This document shows, one piece after another, positions 20,920 through 24,136 of a stretch of 24,136 nucleotides of DNA. The stretch's first letter is position 1. Each line of letters begins with the position of its first letter. The notes under the pieces are model-generated. The model was not told the origin of the DNA and made no database searches. It saw only the letters and a list, made by a program, of their open reading frames with translations. A program made the translations under genes and the position numbers. The DNA lies in the IMG/VR virus record IMGVR_UViG_3300034095_000642, positions 1 through 24,136 of that record, one strand, 5' to 3'. Source of the DNA: a virus.

Positions 20920-22914
20920 TTATTTATTTTGATATTGTGTTAATGCGCCATACAGAGCATTACGACCAGCAGCCGATTTCATATCAGTAGTTGGAGATAA
21001 TTTATATTTTCGCATCAACATGGCTGCATATGCAGGGTCTAGTTCTGCTTTAGCTAATATGTCAGCAATCTCACCAGTTCTACCAGTAACATTTGATAAT
21101 CCCCTTGTTACTGGACGTAAAATATTAGATAAGATGCCAGGCTGATCTTTAACATCAGAACCAAGTAATGCTCTAGTAACATCATCAGAAATTAATTCAT
21201 TCATTTTAAGGTTCTGCGTGGTGTTTGATCCTTTAGCCATGCCCATGCTTCCCCTTGTTCCTGCGGCTGCTGCTCTTTGTGCATTTTCAAAAATAACTTG
21301 CTGATTAGGTGATAACTTACTTATTGCTTTTTCATTAAGAATTTGAGTTCTTAAGTTAGCAGCAGATAATGGAAATACCTCTTCTTGAATACCTGTTCTA
21401 TTACTAATAATTGGTGTTTTATTAGTTGCTTGGTTAATCATTTTTTCAGCTTGTTTAGATTGATTAAGTTGTCTTACACCAATAGCTTGTGTTTTTAAGA
21501 ATTTACCAAATTCTGATTCAGTATTTGTTAATGATTTTGCTAGTTCTGTTTTTACATTATTCAAAGCTGTTCCTGATTTTGCAATTTGCATTGAAGCAGG
21601 ATCATCATATTTGCCACGCAAAGCATCATCAATATACTGTTTAAAATTATAAACTTCATTAAACCCAACATCTCCTTCAGGTATTTTTTCTTTAATACTT
21701 TGTAATGCACCTTCAATAGCTGGATTTCCTTTGTTCTTAAGTAGTGCGTTATCAATAGAATTTATTACATTATCAATATTAGTTGGTAAGTTTCTATCTC
21801 TCATAGGTTTAGAAACAGTATTAACAACATCATATAGATAATCTTGTTTTTTAGTTATACTTGCATCAGAACCAATAGCTCTATTAACATAGTCTTTTAA
21901 TGATTTGGCATTGTTAAATAAACGCTCACTTAATATTGTGGATGAATTAGGATCATTTTCAACAAACCTTGCCAATGCAGATATGCCAGCGTTTCCTGCA
22001 ATATCTGATGTTTTTGGTTGAAAGCCAGCAATAGGTTTAACACCCTGCACGCCACCAGTTTCTAATAAATTAGCAACAGTACCAGCTTCAGCACCAGCTT
22101 GACGATTTAATAACCTACCTGCCAATGGTTCTAATGCGCCAAAACTACTTTGTCCTGTCCTTAATACCGCTCTCGATGTTGGAGCAGCCATTCCTAATAC
22201 GCTACCAGCTCCAAGTCCAGTCAACATTCCAAAAAGACTTTGCTCCCATTCTGGCAATCCTTTTTCTTTTGCCTTTTCAGTAGCATATTTGGATAAACCA
22301 GCAGTTATTGCAGTTGCTTTTGGAGCATTAGACCCAATCATTGTAGCTGCCATTGATGGAATGGATTTAATTTTGCTTAACATTCCTAATGGAACAGCAA
22401 ATCCAGATATAGTTCTTGCAACTTCCATTGGAATTGCTTGCTCATTAGTAGGTTGTGGCAATCCTAAATAATCAGCTAACTTAGTACCATACTGTTGAGT
22501 ATTTATACTTTCTGGTGGTGTTAATGGAGTTACAACTTTATTTTCAGGCATGCCAATATTGCCTAAAGCACTAATTGCATTATAAATACCAGCAGGAGCT
22601 CCAGCGACACCCTCTAACATAGCACGTCCACCAAGACCAAACATAGATGATTTAGGTTTGTTTTCTTGTGCAGTTGGTGTGCTAGCAACAGTTTTTAATG
22701 GCAGATCATACTTATCAGGAGATACCCATCCTTTACCATTCCAAACATTACCGCCTAATGTATCACCAGCCTGTAGGTTTGATTCTTCAATCTGCTTTCC
22801 ACTATAATCAGTTCCTTGTGCTGCTAATTCTTTTGCAAATTTTGTGGCATACTCTGTATCGCCTCTTTGTTGCGCTAGATAAAATGCTTTTTGTAAATCG
22901 CCATAGGAACTCAT
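20920..22914 (-). CDS. Large internal virion / DNA ejection-like protein
   Basis: The 664-residue protein has an N-terminal helical stretch, YLAQQRGDTEYATKFAKELA, seen in phage internal proteins. A Gly/Ala-rich, hydrophobic region at about 95-250 follows (GLGGRAMLEGVAGAPAGIYN; SLFGMLTGLGAGSVLGMAAP), which could cross or coat a membrane. A long polar helical C-terminal half completes it. No peptidoglycan hydrolase or other enzyme motif is visible. In P22- and T7-like phages, proteins of this size and composition sit in the capsid and form the channel for DNA entry. AGGGGA precedes the ATG, which overlaps the previous stop as ATGA. The role is inferred from context and composition. Confidence 0.6.
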   Translation of the reverse strand: MSSYGDLQKAFYLAQQRGDTEYATKFAKELAAQGTDYSGKQIEESNLQAGDTLGGNVWNGKGWVSPDKYDLPLKTVASTPTAQENKPKSSMFGLGGRAMLEGVAGAPAGIYNAISALGNIGMPENKVVTPLTPPESINTQQYGTKLADYLGLPQPTNEQAIPMEVARTISGFAVPLGMLSKIKSIPSMAATMIGSNAPKATAITAGLSKYATEKAKEKGLPEWEQSLFGMLTGLGAGSVLGMAAPTSRAVLRTGQSSFGALEPLAGRLLNRQAGAEAGTVANLLETGGVQGVKPIAGFQPKTSDIAGNAGISALARFVENDPNSSTILSERLFNNAKSLKDYVNRAIGSDASITKKQDYLYDVVNTVSKPMRDRNLPTNIDNVINSIDNALLKNKGNPAIEGALQSIKEKIPEGDVGFNEVYNFKQYIDDALRGKYDDPASMQIAKSGTALNNVKTELAKSLTNTESEFGKFLKTQAIGVRQLNQSKQAEKMINQATNKTPIISNRTGIQEEVFPLSAANLRTQILNEKAISKLSPNQQVIFENAQRAAAAGTRGSMGMAKGSNTTQNLKMNELISDDVTRALLGSDVKDQPGILSNILRPVTRGLSNVTGRTGEIADILAKAELDPAYAAMLMRKYKLSPTTDMKSAAGRNALYGALTQYQNK

Positions 22915-24092
22915 GGTTTTTCCCCTATTGATTTTAAATAATCAGTATGCGATAAATTAGAATTTCCTGTTGATGATGGAGAATATGATCCATAATCTTT
23001 TGGATAAAATTCTTTAGGTATTCCAAGCAACAATCCTTCTATTGCAGTTTTTCTTGCTGCAGCCTTTTGATCTAATAATTCCTGTGGATCATTTGGTCTT
23101 GGAAAATATTGTCTTTCTCCAGTTGAAAATTCAGTATCCCCAATAACAGCTCCAGATTCAGGTCTTAATACAGAATTAAGAAGTTGGAGTTGAGCTTGCA
23201 AAACCTTTTGATCGTTTGTATCTAAATTAGCATAAGCTAAATCATCTACAAATGGCACATTTTCTAAAAATCTTGCAGCTTTTACAGCTGCTGGACTGTA
23301 ATTAGTACCAACTTCAGACAAAATCTTATCTGCTTTTATCATTCTTGTAGCAAAGTCTAAATCTTTTCGTTGCCAATCTTTTAATTCAACTGGTGCAGGA
23401 GCAGATTTTACAATGTTTATTCCACCAGATTGATTAACTTGTGCAACATCTGCTTCAGGTATTCCAGCTTGTTGTTTTTGTTCTTTAGTTAATAAGTTAC
23501 CCATAGCACCAGTAGCACCAGTATTAATATTAATACCACCATCTGCTTTGTACGGTTCGCCAACTGGTACAGGTTGATTATTATCATCAAGATAAAAATT
23601 AACTTTGTAACCAGGCTTATTTGGTGCGCCCATTGAATGAAGTGTTGGTTTAGCTTGTGGTTTTGACAAATTAGTCATCATATCAAAGCCTTGAGCTGCT
23701 AAAACCTTATCAGGAAGACCAGCAAGACCAATAGCAAAATCTTCTAAACTTCCACCTCCACGCAATCCAGTTCCTTTAGTTGGCATTACTGCACCCCTAA
23801 ATGGTATTGGAATGTTATTACCTGGTGTGCCTTTAGTGCCAATTAACTCCTGCAACTTTGCAAAAGAATCTTCCTGTTGCTTTTCTTGTCGTCTATTAGC
23901 AGAAACTTGAGCAATCTCACTTAAACTAGGAGGATTCCAGTATTGTGCTTGCTCAGGAACTTTTGCAACAGGTTGGTTGTTACTTTGCATTAGATATGAA
24001 AGCATCTCGCCAAGACCTGAGCTTGAATTTTGTTGAGGTTGTTGTCGCTGGACAATATCACCTCTTAACATATCAACAATATTAAATGCCAC
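22911..24092 (-). CDS. Virion structural / ejection-region protein
   Basis: The 393-residue protein is Gln/Pro/Gly-rich in the first half and helical in the second. The section VELKDWQRKDLDFATRMIKA, then FVDDLAYANLDTNDQKVLQA and QLLNSVLRPESGAVIGDTEF followed by YFPRPNDPQELLDQKAAAR, is a domain I recall from many phage internal virion proteins with the RPESGAxIxxxEF...YFPxPxD signature. The start is GTG with GGAGG six bases upstream, one of the best SD sites in the window. It overlaps the next gene by ATGA. Confidence 0.68.
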   Translation of the reverse strand: MAFNIVDMLRGDIVQRQQPQQNSSSGLGEMLSYLMQSNNQPVAKVPEQAQYWNPPSLSEIAQVSANRRQEKQQEDSFAKLQELIGTKGTPGNNIPIPFRGAVMPTKGTGLRGGGSLEDFAIGLAGLPDKVLAAQGFDMMTNLSKPQAKPTLHSMGAPNKPGYKVNFYLDDNNQPVPVGEPYKADGGININTGATGAMGNLLTKEQKQQAGIPEADVAQVNQSGGINIVKSAPAPVELKDWQRKDLDFATRMIKADKILSEVGTNYSPAAVKAARFLENVPFVDDLAYANLDTNDQKVLQAQLQLLNSVLRPESGAVIGDTEFSTGERQYFPRPNDPQELLDQKAAARKTAIEGLLLGIPKEFYPKDYGSYSPSSTGNSNLSHTDYLKSIGEKP

Positions 24093-24136
24093 TACGCACC
24101 TCCCATTAATCTTCTAAATAATGACATCATATCTTC
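24092..24136 (-). CDS. C-terminus of a virion-region protein (partial)
   Basis: The last 14 codons of a frame entering from the right edge read EDMMSLFRRLMGGA and stop at 24092-24094. Its final codons contain the GGAGG site of the next gene, and its stop overlaps that GTG. The short hydrophobic-basic ending is common in phage structural proteins, but identity cannot be given. Confidence 0.65.
   Translation of the reverse strand, partial: EDMMSLFRRLMGGA

Overview
The window is a stretch of a tailed double-stranded DNA phage (or prophage) genome, cut inside a gene at both ends. Four features point to a short-tailed, P22-like virion: a roughly 720-residue P22-type portal with a Gln-rich coiled-coil C-terminus, an acidic scaffold, a DUF5309-type HK97-fold capsid protein, and a run of large Gly/Ala/Gln-rich proteins that look like ejected internal virion proteins. 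Base composition is AT-rich, about 35-38% G+C in hand-counted samples. Shine-Dalgarno sites are strong, and genes overlap by ATGA or TAATG at most junctions. A Gram-negative, probably proteobacterial, host is likely (a lipoprotein signal and IbrA/IbrB-like genes), but the sequence does not name it. I see no tRNA, CRISPR array, insertion sequence, integrase, lysozyme, holin or DNA polymerase.

Layout. Positions 1-9525 read leftward. In transcription order from 9525 they encode a 56-residue helix-turn-helix protein, a Toprim primase-helicase, a dense run of very small genes (7377 down to 6369), small and large terminase, a 21-residue peptide, portal, a small connector-region protein, scaffold and major capsid protein, then a terminator at 101-129 and the start of one more gene. 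Positions 9639-19782 read rightward. They carry a recombination and replication block (Sak4-like ATPase, DUF669 SSB-like protein, YqaJ exonuclease, SF2 helicase, VRR-NUC nuclease), interrupted by an AT-richer three-gene IbrB / unknown / IbrA-like cassette (11827-14100), followed by many small accessory genes. Positions 24136-19829 read leftward again and encode internal virion proteins, including an ADP-ribosyltransferase-like protein. They end at a terminator at 19781-19812 that faces the rightward operon.

How it works together (inference). The leftward and rightward operons start from one 113-bp control region (9526-9638). There, two sigma70-like promoters lie almost on top of each other inside a nested inverted repeat, next to the small HTH gene. 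This has the form of a bistable switch. The rightward genes would recombine and process phage DNA. The leftward operon would unwind and prime DNA, package it and build the head. The IbrAB-like cassette is the most interesting cargo: a PP-loop (PAPS-reductase-family) enzyme with a ParB-like partner and a conserved-looking third protein, plausibly a nucleic-acid modification or host-takeover system.

There is no gene-free stretch over 300 bases. The two largest gaps, 7378-7487 and 9526-9638, both hold structured DNA described below.
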